This document shows positions 20,509 through 29,962 of a stretch of DNA of 64,000 bases, piece after piece; the stretch's first letter is position 1; every line of letters starts with the position of its first letter. The notes under the pieces were generated by a model. It ran no database searches. It saw only the letters and a list, made by a program, of their open reading frames with translations, and was not told where the DNA came from. The DNA comes from Streptomyces sp. SW4 (lineage in GTDB: Bacteria; Actinomycetota; Actinomycetes; Streptomycetales; Streptomycetaceae): NCBI GenBank assembly GCA_003248315.1, contig QKWM01000001.1, forward strand, positions 558,001 through 622,000. The letters are read 5' to 3'. The translations under genes and the position numbers were made by a program.

Positions 20509-21006
20509 GACTGCTCCTTCGCGAGCGCGGACGGATCGAGGGTGCGTCGAGCAGGGCGGTGAGGTCGCGGACGAACTCCTGTGTCCGCGGCCCGTCGAGC
20601 CCGCCCAGCGGCAGCAGCAACTGCTCCAGCAGGTCCTGGACGACGTCGATCGCCCGCCGGGTGACGTCCCGGCCCTGCTCGGTCAGCTCCAGCCGCATGG
20701 CGCGGGGATCGCGGGGATCCCGGGTCCGCTCCACCAGGCCGGCGGCCTCCAGGGAGCGGGCGAGCTTGGAGACGTAGAGCGGTTCGAGCCCGGTGTGGTC
20801 GGCGAGGCGGCGCTGACTGGGCCGCTCACCGGCGCGCCCCATGCCGTACAGCGAGGCGACGAGCGAGTACTGCGCGTGCGTCAGTCCGAGCGGCGCGACC
20901 GCGCGGTCGACGGCCACACGCCACTTCATCGACAGCCGCCAGACGAGGAAGCCGGGGTGGGGCCGGGGATGCGGCCGGGGGTGGGACCGGGGCTGTTCGG
21001 GCTCAT
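20505..21006 (-). CDS. MarR-family regulator
   Basis: About 167 residues. The core is MKWRVAVDRAVAPLGLTHAQYSLVASLYGM, then SQRRLADHTGLEPLYVSKLARSLEAAGLVERTRDPRDPRAMRLELTEQG, the MarR HTH and wing. ATG 21006 (MSPNSPGP) needs one base restored in the C-rich stretch near 20950. A second loss near 20555 leads to the ending LDPSALAKEQS and a TGA inside the next gene's ATG. An operator-like repeat lies just upstream. Confidence 0.85.
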
Positions 21007-21018
21007 GGAAATACTGTA

Positions 21019-21046
21019 CATGGCTACTATAGCCATGGCTACTATC
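21019..21046. promoter_or_regulatory. Operator-like repeat at the marR start
   Basis: A perfect inverted repeat ATGGCTA-N3-TAGCCAT (21020-21036) overlaps two direct copies of CATGGCTACTAT, 16 bases apart. It begins 14 bases upstream of the marR ATG, in a locally AT-rich stretch. It is well placed for autorepression and could also govern the divergent pirin gene. Confidence 0.6.
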
Positions 21047-21214
21047 TGGCTCGGGCACGACCCTCGACGGTCCCTACCCGCCGATGGTCGCTGCCCCCGG
21101 TTGGTCACTGCCCGCGGCTGGTCACTGCCCCGAAGGCCCCTACCCTCCCGTCCGCCCGTCGCCGGTCGGAGCCGTGGACTGACGCGAGGACCCGCGCGGG
21201 CTAGGTTGGTCGCC

Positions 21215-22176
21215 ATGAGCAATCTCGATCGCCAGGCGGTTCCCGCGGTGTGCGGCGGCCGCGGCTTCGTGGTGGCGGAGCCGGTGCGCGAACTCCTCAG
21301 CCCCGCCGCGTGCCGCTGGGGAGTCCACCGAGGTCCGCAGGCTCCTGCCCAACCTGGGCCGCCGGATGGTGGGCGCCTGGTGCTTCGTCGACCACTACGG
21401 TCCGACGACATCGCCGACGAGCCCGGCATGCAGGTGCCGCCGCACCCGCACATGGGACTGCAGACGGTCAGCTGGCTCCACGAGGGCGAGGTGCTGCACC
21501 GCGACTCCACGGGCAGCCTGCAGACGATCCGCCCCCGCGAGCTGGGCCTGATGACCTCCGGCCGGGCGATCAGCCACTCGGAGGAGAGCCCGCGCTCGCA
21601 CGCCCGCTTCCTGCACGGAGCCCAGCTGTGGGTCGCCCTCCCCGACGCCCACCGCCACACCGCGCCGCACTTCGAGTACCACCCGGACCTGCCGTCCGTC
21701 ACGGCCCCGGGCTGACGGCCACGCTGCTCCTCGGCAGCCTCGACGGCACGACCTCGCCCGGCACGACGTACACGCCGCTGGTCGGCGCCGACCTGGCCCT
21801 CGCCCGCGGCGCGGACGTCCGTCTGCCGCTGGAGGCCGACTTCGAGTACGCGGTGCTGGCGATGTCGGGCGAGGTCCATGTGGACGGCGTTCCGGTCCTG
21901 CCCGGCTCCATGCTCTACCTCGGCTGCGGCCGCACCGAACTCCCGCTGCGCGCCGAGTCGGAGGCCGGCCTGATGCTGCTCGGCGGCGAGCCGTTCGAGG
22001 AGGAGCTGATCATGTTCTGGAACTGGATCGGCCGCACCCAGGAGGAGATCGAGCAGGCCAGCCGGGACTGGATGGAGGGGACGCGGTTCGGCGAGGTGAA
22101 GGGCTACGACGGGGACCCGCTCCCGGCGCCCGAGCTGCCCGTGACGCCGCTGAAGCCGCGAGGAAGGGTCCGTTGA
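21215..22176 (+). CDS. Pirin-family bicupin protein
   Basis: About 321 residues after four one-base corrections (about 21305, 21340, 21408 and 21713). The N-terminal cupin carries the metal-binding PHPHMGLQTVSWLHEGEVLHRDSTGS and LGLMTSGRAISHSEES (two His, one His, one Glu). The C-terminal cupin ends with the pirin GGEPFEEELIMFWNWIGRTQEEI block. Pirins bind Fe and some act as quercetinases. It is divergent from the marR operon, which may sense a phenolic ligand. Confidence 0.87.
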
Positions 22177-22225
22177 CCTGCGGAAGTGACTGACAGGCCA
22201 TCAGGCGAGCGCGGGGGACACGCAG

Positions 22226-22646
22226 GTGTTCAAGGGCTGCGGCTGCGGCTGCGGCGCGCTCGGCGACGCCGACCCGTGCGGGGTGTCCGGTCTACCAGCC
22301 GCTGGCGAAGGCATCGACGAAGGCCGCCACGCCAGTTGTCCGTGCTGCCAGTCCCTGATCGATCCGGGCATCGTGCTCCACGCCACTGACACCACCGGTT
22401 CCCGCCCAGCGCCACCATCGCTCTGGGGAATAAGATCACCCTGCCGGCGGCCCAGGTGATTCAGGCCGCCGAGTCGGTGTCTACGCCGAACACCTGGTCC
22501 GGCTCCGCGTACGGGACCTGGGTCCGGGGTACGACTTGTTCCGACGCCGGGAGCGGGAGGGGTCCCGGTCCGGCCAGGCGAATGTGCGCGAAGCGCGTAC
22601 CACTCGTGGCCGCTCACCGACTCGGGAGGAACTGTGCTACCCGTAA
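22226..22646 (+). CDS. Hypothetical Cys-rich small protein (reconstructed)
   Basis: Two one-base restorations (about 22420 and 22472) give about 140 codons: a Cys-rich start FKGCGCGCG, a CPCCQSL knuckle, then KITLPAAQVIQAAESVGVYAEHLVRLR and a basic tail ending TREELCYP. The stop at 22644 overlaps the ribosome site and start of the following lipoprotein, which supports an operon. The opposite strand also has an open frame here (ending AAFVDAFASGW with a stop near 22292). The assignment is tentative and I know no family. Confidence 0.33.
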
Positions 22647-23688
22647 ACGACTCGGCATCGCGCTCCTGTGCACGTTGCTGCTGACGGCTTGCACGGACAC
22701 CGGTCCCGAAGAGCGAGGACCGCTGCCTGCTGTGACCACCCAGGAGTTCGAGCAACGCCTCACCGCGCATCTGTCGCGCCTCGTGACCGGGGCGTTGGAA
22801 TCCGATGCGCAGGCCTCGAAGCCGAAAACCTCTCGGACGGAGGGCTGCGCAGAACTGCCGGATGGCGGCCCCACCTGGGGTGTCGTGCCACAAGCGGCAA
22901 TCACAGTGTCCGCCGGTGAAAAGGGGCAAAAATACCTCGCCGACATGGACACCTGGATGTCCCGCAATGGATTCCAGGCATCCGTCGACGCTTTCGGCGA
23001 GGCTGCAGACGTACATGAGGACGGTACACAGGTGCGCCTGGACCGGATCGACGTGGGCCCGGGATCATTCACTGTCACGTTGACCGGGCCGTGCACGTGG
23101 CCGTCCGATCGACCGGGCGGTCCGCCCTCGGGACGGCTCCATCGCTTCCGCCGCCTTCGGGCCCCTGGCCGGTCACCGCAGATGTCGACGCCTGCCGGTC
23201 GCCGAAGATATACGTCTACGACGACGAAGCCCGGCCGTTCGCCGGACGCGGCCCGCATCCGATGGCGCTGGTCGACTATTCCGACGAAGAGAACGTCGAG
23301 TACGACTCGTTCTTCCTGCCCGAGGGCTGGGAACCGGACGACATCCTCCAGGCTGACGACCCAGGCCGGAAGGAGGTTCAGCTCCTTGTCTGCGTGCGCA
23401 TGGAAGCGAGGGATACACGGGCGTAAAAGTCACCTGCTCCTACACGACCACGCTGTGGGGCACGGGCGGCGGCACCCCGCACACCTTCGACATGTTCGAG
23501 AGTGTCTACCGCGTGGAGGTGCGGGAGGCCCTCACCGGCAAGAAGGTTGCCGATTTCGCTGTGCCGGGGACACAAGGAGGCAAGGAGAACTGCCCATACG
23601 AGTCCGAATTGAGCCGAGGGCTGGCCCTCGGCATCGACGAGGCGGCACTGCAGAGCAAACTGCGCCCCTGTTCAAGTCGCCTCGTTGA
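22634..23688 (+). CDS. Secreted lipoprotein of unknown function
   Basis: GTG 22634 follows GGGAGGA. Restoring one C at about 22642 gives a textbook lipobox signal, MLPRKRLGIALLCTLLLTAC (lipidated Cys 20). Three further one-base losses (about 23128, 23398 and 23668) join it to VTADVDACRSPKIYVYDDEA, then TGVKVTCSYTTTLWGTGGG and a KLRPLFKSPR end. The corrected length is exactly 353 codons. Four or more extracellular Cys could form disulfides. Codon use is less GC-rich than in neighbours. An intrinsic-type hairpin follows the stop. Confidence 0.65.
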
Positions 23689-23704
23689 CGGAACCAGCCG
23701 CGTC

Positions 23705-23727
23705 AGCCGCCTGCCGGGAAGGCGGCT
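23705..23727 (+). terminator. Hairpin after the lipoprotein gene
   Basis: Perfect 8-base arms AGCCGCCT / AGGCGGCT with a 7-base loop, starting 17 bases after the stop codon at 23688. Confidence 0.6.
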
Positions 23728-24065
23728 CGCGTCCCGCGCAGCGTCGTACGACGCCAGAAACCGGCCCTGCTCGTACGGGGGCTGCCCCGCGTGGACACCT
23801 TTCTGCTGGGCATCCAGGGCCGGCGGACCGAGTCGTTCCCGTACTTCCGGTGGGTGCGGGCCGACAGCTCGGGACAGCAGGGACAGCGGGGACAGCGGGG
23901 ACAGCAGGGTGGCCTGGACGACCGCGGGCGACGTCGTCTGCCGGCTGCGGGCGTACGTCGCCGTCGATTCGACCCTATGGACCAGTTGACCGGGTGCACT
24001 TTGGCTCTGTCCGCCGGGCCATGGCCGAGGCAGGGTGGGAGGACCTTGAACTCGCGGAGGTCTCC
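23728..24065. other. Unassigned 340-bp stretch with a 9-bp microrepeat
   Basis: No supported gene was found. A + frame from 23791 (VDTFLLGIQGRRTESFPYF…) looks protein-like at first. It then runs through four perfect 9-base copies of GGGACAGC(A/G) at 23871-23906 and into a basic low-complexity tail, so it may be a gene remnant. GGAGG at about 24055 belongs to the LysE gene. Confidence 0.4.
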
Positions 24066-24669
24066 TTGAGCATCGCGTTCCTGCTGACCACCCTGGTCGT
24101 GGTGGTCACCCCCGGCACCGGAGTGGTGTACACCCTGGCTGCCGGGCTGTCCCACGGCCGCCGGGCGAGCGTGGTCGCTGCACTCGGCTGCACCCTTGGC
24201 ATCGTGCCGCATCTGGTGGCGACGATCACCGGCCTCGCCGCGCTGCTGCACACCAGCGTCGTCGCCTACGAGGTCGTGAAATACCTCGGTGTCGGCTACC
24301 TCCTGTACATGGCGTGGGCGACGCTGCGCGACAAGGAGGCGCTGTCCGTAGCGGGGAGACCGAGCCGCGGCCGGCGGCCCGTGTGATCGCTTCCGGGTAC
24401 TGATCAACCTTCTCAACCCGAAGCTGACGATGTTCTTCGTCGCGTTCCTGCCGCAGTTCGTACCCGCCGACGAGTCCGGCTCCCTTGGCGCGATGCTCCG
24501 GCTCAGCGCCGTCTTCATGGCCCTGACTTTCGTCGTCTTCGCCGCGTACGGGATGTGCGCCGCCGCCGTACGACACCGCCTGCTGGGCCGGCCGAGGGTG
24601 ATGACCGGCATCCGCCGGGGGTTCGCCGCCTGCTTCGTGGGCCTGAGCGCGTGGCTGGCGGTGGGCTGA
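24066..24669 (+). CDS. LysE-family amino-acid exporter
   Basis: About 201 residues. TTG 24066 is chosen because GGAGG lies 7 bases upstream and the protein then starts with a membrane helix, SIAFLLTTLVVVVTPGTGVVYTLAAGLSHGRRA. The TPGTGV loop is the LysE/RhtB signature. About five to six helices follow, including LGVGYLLYMAWATL and LINLLNPKLTMFFVAFLPQFV. Two bases are lost near 24350 and 24395 (G and C runs). It exports an amino acid, probably neutral, from the cytoplasm. Confidence 0.87.
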
Positions 24670-24893
24670 TATGCGCATCCCGCACGCGGACGCGGTCTGG
24701 TCCGACCACCCCGAACTCGCCGCCCGCGCACCGGCCGGCCGCCCCCGCGGCGGCCGTCCTCACTCCGTCCGCACCGGAATTCGTCTTCGGCGGGTAGGGC
24801 CCTGGTGAGCCGGCAGAGGCTGCCGTGGCGTATGACACCATCGGCCCGGTGAACGAGGGGAGACGGGCAGCGGACGGAACGGCCGCCGTACCC

Positions 24894-26403
24894 ATGACGG
24901 CGGCCACGACGGCGGACCGCGGAACCCCGGCCGCCTACGGCTCCGATTTCCTGCAACTCGACGCCGGTGAGGCACCCGCCGGCGGCAAGGCGGATTGGCT
25001 GGCCCGGCGGCTGCGGCAGGCCATAGCCGACGGCCAGTTGGCGGTGGGCAGCAGGCTGCCGCCCACCCGGGTGCTGGCCGCCGAACTGCGCGTCTCGCGC
25101 GGGGTGGTCACCGAGGCGTACCGGCGGCTGGCCGAGGACGGGCACGTCGAAGGGCGGCGGCGCGGTGGGACGGTGGTGGTCGCGGCACCTCTCTCGCAGC
25201 CGTCGGCGCCCTGCGGGACCAGGCCGTGCCGGGGCCCGGCGCCGGCCGCCGACGACCGTGCGGTGCCAGGCACGCTGTTCGCCGGCGAACCCGGAGCCGA
25301 CGTCTTCGACGAACTGCGCGGGATCCGCGCGCGTATCGACTTCACCCCGGCCGGCCCGACCTCACCGCGTTCCCCGCGCGGCCTGGCTGCGCGCCGAACG
25401 GGCCGTGCTCGCCGAGCTGTCCGCCGAGCACCTCGGCTACGGCGATCCCGCGGAGCCCCGCGACTGCGCCGCGCGGTCGCAACCTGGCTGGCGACCAGCC
25501 GCGGCATCCGGGTGGAGCCGGACGAGGTGCTGGTTGTCGCCGGCACCGCGCAGGCGCTCACGTTGCTGCCCCCGTGCTGCGGGCGGACGGCATCGACAGT
25601 GTGGCGGTCGAGGACCCCGGCTCGCTCGGCACCCGCCAGCACCTGCGGAACGGCTCCCTGGCCACCCCACCGGTGCCGGTCGACGACGGTGGCGTACGCG
25701 TCGACGCACTGCGCGCCACCGGCGCCGGCGCGGTGCTGCTCACGCCCGCCCACCAGTTCCCCACCGGCGTGGTGACGAGCGGCGAGCGCCGCCGCGAGCT
25801 GCTGCTCTGGGCGAAGGACGGTGGGATGATCATGGAGGACGACTACGACGCGGAGCACCGCTACGACCGGCCGCCGGTGGCCGCGCTCCGCGCGTTGCTG
25901 GCCGACCAGGTGTGCTACATGGGCAGCGTGTCCAAGCTGCTCGCACCCGCGCTGCGGATCGGCTGGGTGGTACCGCCGCCCCGCTACCGCGAGGCGCTGA
26001 CCGACGCGAAACGCTTCGCCGACCTGGGCAATGCCGTGCTGCCGCAGCTGGTGCTCGCCCGGCTGATGGAATCCGGCGACCTGGAGCGGCATCTGCATCT
26101 GGTGCGGGCCGGCACAGGCGGCGCCGCGACGCGATGATCGACGCCGTCGCCGATCACCTGCCGGGCGCGGTCGTGCACGGTGCAGCGGCAGGCCTGCACC
26201 TCACCGTCACGTATGCGCCGCAGGTGCCAGACACGGAGCTCGCCGCCGCCGCGCTCGCCCGGGGCGTGAAGTGCCAGCCACTGTCGTGGCACCGGCAGAC
26301 GCCCGGCCACCCCGGCCTCGTCCTCGGCTACGCCGCCACCCCGCCGGAGGCCATCGCGGAAGGGGTGGCGGCGCTCGGCGAGGCGCTGCGCGAGCTGGCC
26401 TGA
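24894..26403 (+). CDS. MocR-type regulator (GntR HTH + aminotransferase fold)
   Basis: About 504 residues with five one-base corrections (about 25365, 25380, 25455, 25575 and 26115). The N-terminal GntR winged helix is WLARRLRQAIADGQLAVGSRLPPTRVLAAELRVSRGVVTEAYRRL (about 25-75). A fold-type I PLP domain follows with HLGYGDP, EDPGSLG, LLTPAHQFPTGVV, MEDDYDAEHRYDRPPVAAL and the PLP lysine in MGSVSKLLAPALRIGWV. MocR proteins sense PLP or amino acids and do not transaminate in vivo. GTG starts at 24825 and 24852 are alternatives. The divergent-side target may be the LysE gene just upstream. Confidence 0.85.
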
Positions 26404-26478
26404 CGCCGCCGTCGAACGAGGTTCACCGACGCCGTCCAGCGGCGTGGCCGCGCCGGACGCCGGGGCGGAGGCGTCCGG

Positions 26479-27737
26479 TCACCGTCCCTCGCGGGCATGG
26501 TCACCGCGGACAGCACGGCGGGTACGGCTCCGACGAGGAGCATGACGACGGGCCAGGCCGTGGCCGCGAGGATGCCGGGGATGATGAGCGGGGTGAGGAA
26601 GGCGCCGGCGAACACCATCGTGTTCTCCAGTCCCAGGGCCGTCCCGGAGCGTTCCTTGCCCGCCATGATGGCGATCTCGGCGTAGTGCACGCCGTGCCAG
26701 CCGCACGAGAGCAGGCCGGCCACCACCATCAGCGTCGCCGCGAGCCACGCGGGCCCGGACTGGCACAGCGCGAGTCCGACGAAGCAGGCGGCGATGATCC
26801 AGCTGTAGACGATGACGATGCTACGGCGGTGCCGGCCGCCCCGGCTGTCCGTCCAGCGGCCGCTCCACACCCGGGAGACCGCGCCCAGCGCCTGGACGGC
26901 GAAGAGCAGACCGGAGATGGTGGTGATGCCGATGCCGTGCACCGTGTGCAGATAGATCGCGGCGAACGACAGGACGGTGAACTGCGGGAAGTCCAGCAGG
27001 AAGGCGCTCAGGGAGATCCGCCAGATCTTCCAGCGGCGCAGCGGGCTGACGCTGGTGTTCCGGTGTCCCGCGGGGGGCAGCGGCGGCTCGTCCAGCCAGC
27101 AGACGATGGCGGCGGTGGCGGCGAGGGCGAAGACCGTCAGGAAGCCGAAGACGCCCCGGAAGCCGAAACCCATGGCGAGGGCGGGCAGCGCGAGCGCGCC
27201 GATGGCACCGCCGAGGGGACGGCCGCGACCCGGAGGCTGATGGCGAAGCCGTGGTTGCCGGGCGGGAACCAGCCCAGGACCGCCCGGCCCGAGGCGCTGT
27301 TGACGCAGCCGCCGAGCGCACCGGCGAGCAGCAGAACGGTGGACAGCAGCCAGGGCGGCGGGGTGTGCCCCCGGCCGGGACGAGGAACGCGGTGGCGACG
27401 GCGAGGCACACGGTCATGCCGGCCAGCCCGGTGATGAGCACGGCCCGCTCGCCGAACCGGTCGGTGAGCACTCCCCAGACGATCTCGGTGACGGCCGCAC
27501 CGCAGGTCAACGCGGCCAGAACCAGGCCGAGCTGACCGGTGGAGTACTGATAGTCCGACTGGAGGACCGCACTGGCCATGGGAATGCCCTGGAAGGCCGC
27601 GCTGAACGCCGCCTGCGCCATGATGCCGATGCCGAGGATCCCCACTTGTACCGGTGGGAGTGGGTCTTGCCCGACCTGCCGACGGGGAGCGGGGCCGCCG
27701 GCTGCGCTACGGGTGCCGTCGTGATCTGTTGGGACAT
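26479..27737 (-). CDS. MFS transporter, last gene of the mutase operon
   Basis: About 420 residues and twelve predicted helices. The loop 2-3 signature is EIVWGVLTDRFGERAVLITGLAG. Later blocks are GFGFRGVFGFLTVFAL, SAFLLDFPQFTVLSFAAIYLHTV and SGRWTDSRGGRHRRS. Frame changes occur near 27650, 27360, 27225 and at the end. One restored G near 26483 gives a stop at 26479; otherwise the frame would run 76 bases into the convergent MocR gene. Position after the cupin suggests export of the operon's product or uptake of its precursor. Confidence 0.82.
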
Positions 27738-27811
27738 GGTCGTGGAGCGCTTTCTACTCAAGGGTGCTCAGATGGATCGAAGGGGCGAGGGGGTCTGCCG
27801 AGGAGGCCGGG

Positions 27812-28267
27812 TCAGGAGGTGGTGAGCGGTGCACCGTCCAGGGCAAGCCCGGTGTCCGGGAGTTCGCCGGGCAGCAGGGCCTCGGTGCGCTTCTCCCGGA
27901 TCACCAGCAGCGTGCAGCCGTCGAGGCTGCTGACCCGGTGCACGCTGCCGGGCTTCTCCAGGACGAGGCAGCCGGGGCCGTAGACGTCACCGTTGTCGTT
28001 GCGCAGTTCGCCGGCTATGACCACGATCAGTTCGTAGCCGAGGTGACGGTGGAGGTCTCCGTGTGCGCCGGCGCCGAACCGCGCGAGGTAGGCCTCGGCG
28101 CCGTCGGGGCCGGTGTCCTCGGCGGTGTAGAGCCAGTGCACGTCGACCGCCTGGCGTCCGGGCTGGACGTACGCCTGCCAGGTGAGCTGGTCGAGGTCGG
28201 TGCCGTTCAGGAGGTCGCGGACGACGAGGACGTCGCGGCGCCGGGGCGTGGAGGCGGTCACGGTCAT
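27812..28267 (-). CDS. Cupin-domain protein
   Basis: Intact, 151 residues. A single cupin barrel with metal ligands in HGDLHRHLGYELIVVIAGEL (His, His, Glu) and the late His in GSVHRVSS. It resembles ChrR-like and small dioxygenase cupins. The ATG overlaps the stop of the CoA-ligase gene (ATGA), so expression is coupled. Within the operon it could be an oxygenase or an isomerase; nothing in the sequence decides this. Confidence 0.82.
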   Translation of the reverse strand: MTVTASTPRRRDVLVVRDLLNGTDLDQLTWQAYVQPGRQAVDVHWLYTAEDTGPDGAEAYLARFGAGAHGDLHRHLGYELIVVIAGELRNDNGDVYGPGCLVLEKPGSVHRVSSLDGCTLLVIREKRTEALLPGELPDTGLALDGAPLTTS

Positions 28268-29962
28268 GGGCTGCCTTTCGGCTCGGTGCGGGGGAGGCCG
28301 GGTGCGGTGGCGCGCAGCCGCGCGGCGACTTCGGAGCGGCGGATCTTGCCCGACGTCGTGCGGGGCAGCGCGTCGGTGAAGGAGACGCTGTGGACGCGCA
28401 GGGCGCGGGTGACGTGGAGGTCGACGTGGTCGAGGAGTTCGGCCTCCGTGGCGCCGGTGCCCGGCTCGAGTTCGACCACGGCGTGCGCGGCGAGCGTCAG
28501 AGCGGCGTGCGCCACGGGCACCACGGCTGCGGCGCGGACGGCCGGGTGCGTACGCAGGATCGCTTCGAGCTCGTACGGGGAGACCCGGTGCCCGCCCGAC
28601 TTGAAGACGTCGTCGCTGCGCCCCAGGAGCCGTACGTAACCGTCGGAGGCGAGGACGGCGGAGTCGCCCGTCGCGTACCGGTCGGTGGTGAGGACCCCCG
28701 GGTGCGCTCCGGGTCGCCGTCGTAACCGGCCATCATGCCCACGGGCGCGTCGGCGAGTTCGACGTACAACTGCTCGTCGACGACGCTGAGTTGCCAGCCG
28801 GGCAGTGGCTTGCCGAGCCAGCCGGGCTTGTGGGGGAGTCCGGGCGTGGTGCCGACGAGGGCGGTCGTCTCCGTCTGGCCGTAGCCCTCGCGGACGGTCA
28901 CGCCCCATTCGGCTCCGATGATTTCGGTGACGTGCTGGGCCAGTGGTTCGCCGGCGGTGGTGGCCTCCCGCAGCCGGGGCTGGGCGGTCGAGGCCTGTGC
29001 GGCGAGGCGGGTCCACTGGGCGGGGGCGCGCACAGGCTGGTGATGTCCCGCTCGCGCAGCAGCCGTGGCAGGTGCCCGGAGTCGACGTGCTCGGTGGGCG
29101 GGACGACGAGGGTCGCCTCGGCGGTGAAGGGGACGAAGAAGCTGGACCAGGAGTGCTTGGCCCAGCCGGGCTCCGAGATGTTCACGTGCCGGTCGCCGGG
29201 GATCAGGCCGTTGAAGTACATCGACGACAGGTGTCCCACGGGGTACGAGGCGTGGGTGTGGACGACCAGCTTCGGCGCCGAGGTGGTGCCGGAGGTGAAG
29301 TAGGCGAAGGCCGTGTCCGAGGCGGGCGTCGGTCCGGTCGGCAGGTAGGAGGTGGAGACCTGGTAGGAGCCGTCGTACGGGTGCCAGCCGTCCACGTGCG
29401 CGCCGACCGCGATACGCGTCAGCGGGGTGTGCGGACCGGGGCCGCAGGAGGCGAAGAGGGGTGCGAGTTCGCTGCGGCAGATCACATGGCGGACCCGGCC
29501 GCGCCCGATCCGGTCGGAGGCTTCCGTACGGGTCAGGGAGGTGTACGTGGGGATGGCCACGGCTCCGGTCTTCAGGCAGGCCAGGAGCGTCTCCCACAGC
29601 TCGACCTGCGGACCGAGGACGATGAGCACACGGTCACCGCGCCGTACACCGACGTGGGTGAGCCAGTTGGCGAGCTGGTCGGAGCGGGTGGCGAGGTCCT
29701 GATAGGAGATGCGCTGGTCCCGGCCGTCCGGTCCGATCAGTTCCAGCGCGGTGCGCCGGTTGTCGTGGGCGATGACGTCGAACCACTCCAGGGCCCAGTT
29801 GAAGTGGGTCATCCGGGGCCAGGAGAAGGCCCGGCGGGCGGCCTCGTGGTCGGCGCGCAGGTCCAGGAGGAGGTCTCGGCCGCGCCGGAAGGCGGCGTGG
29901 GCGGGGGTACGGCGATGGATCCAGTGGTCAGAGGCGCGCGGGGCGGAGTGGGGCGTCGTCAT
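28264..29962 (-). CDS. AMP-forming acyl-CoA synthetase (benzoate-CoA-ligase-like)
   Basis: About 566 residues with two one-base corrections (near 29035 and 28705). ANL-superfamily motifs are AYFTSGTTSAPKLVVHTHASY (P-loop A3, about 205), REGYGQTETTALVG (A5), YATGDSAVLASDGYVRLLGRSDDVFKSGGHRVSP (A7-A8) and the catalytic Lys in LPRTTSGKIRRSE near the C-terminus. The GWAKHSWSSFFVPFTAEATLVV region is typical of the acetyl/benzoyl-CoA ligase branch. It activates a carboxylate as acyl-AMP then thioester, possibly for the PKS. The ATG overlaps the stop of the FAD gene. Confidence 0.87.

Noticed and set aside
22201-23016. Minus-strand open frame ending in PLNTCVSPALA
   Set aside because: Antisense to a lipoprotein with a textbook signal peptide. 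Codon bias supports the plus strand, at least after 22600.
26328-26478. Longer C-terminus of the MFS transporter
   Set aside because: It would overlap the convergent MocR gene and is low-complexity basic. One restored G gives a clean stop at 26479.
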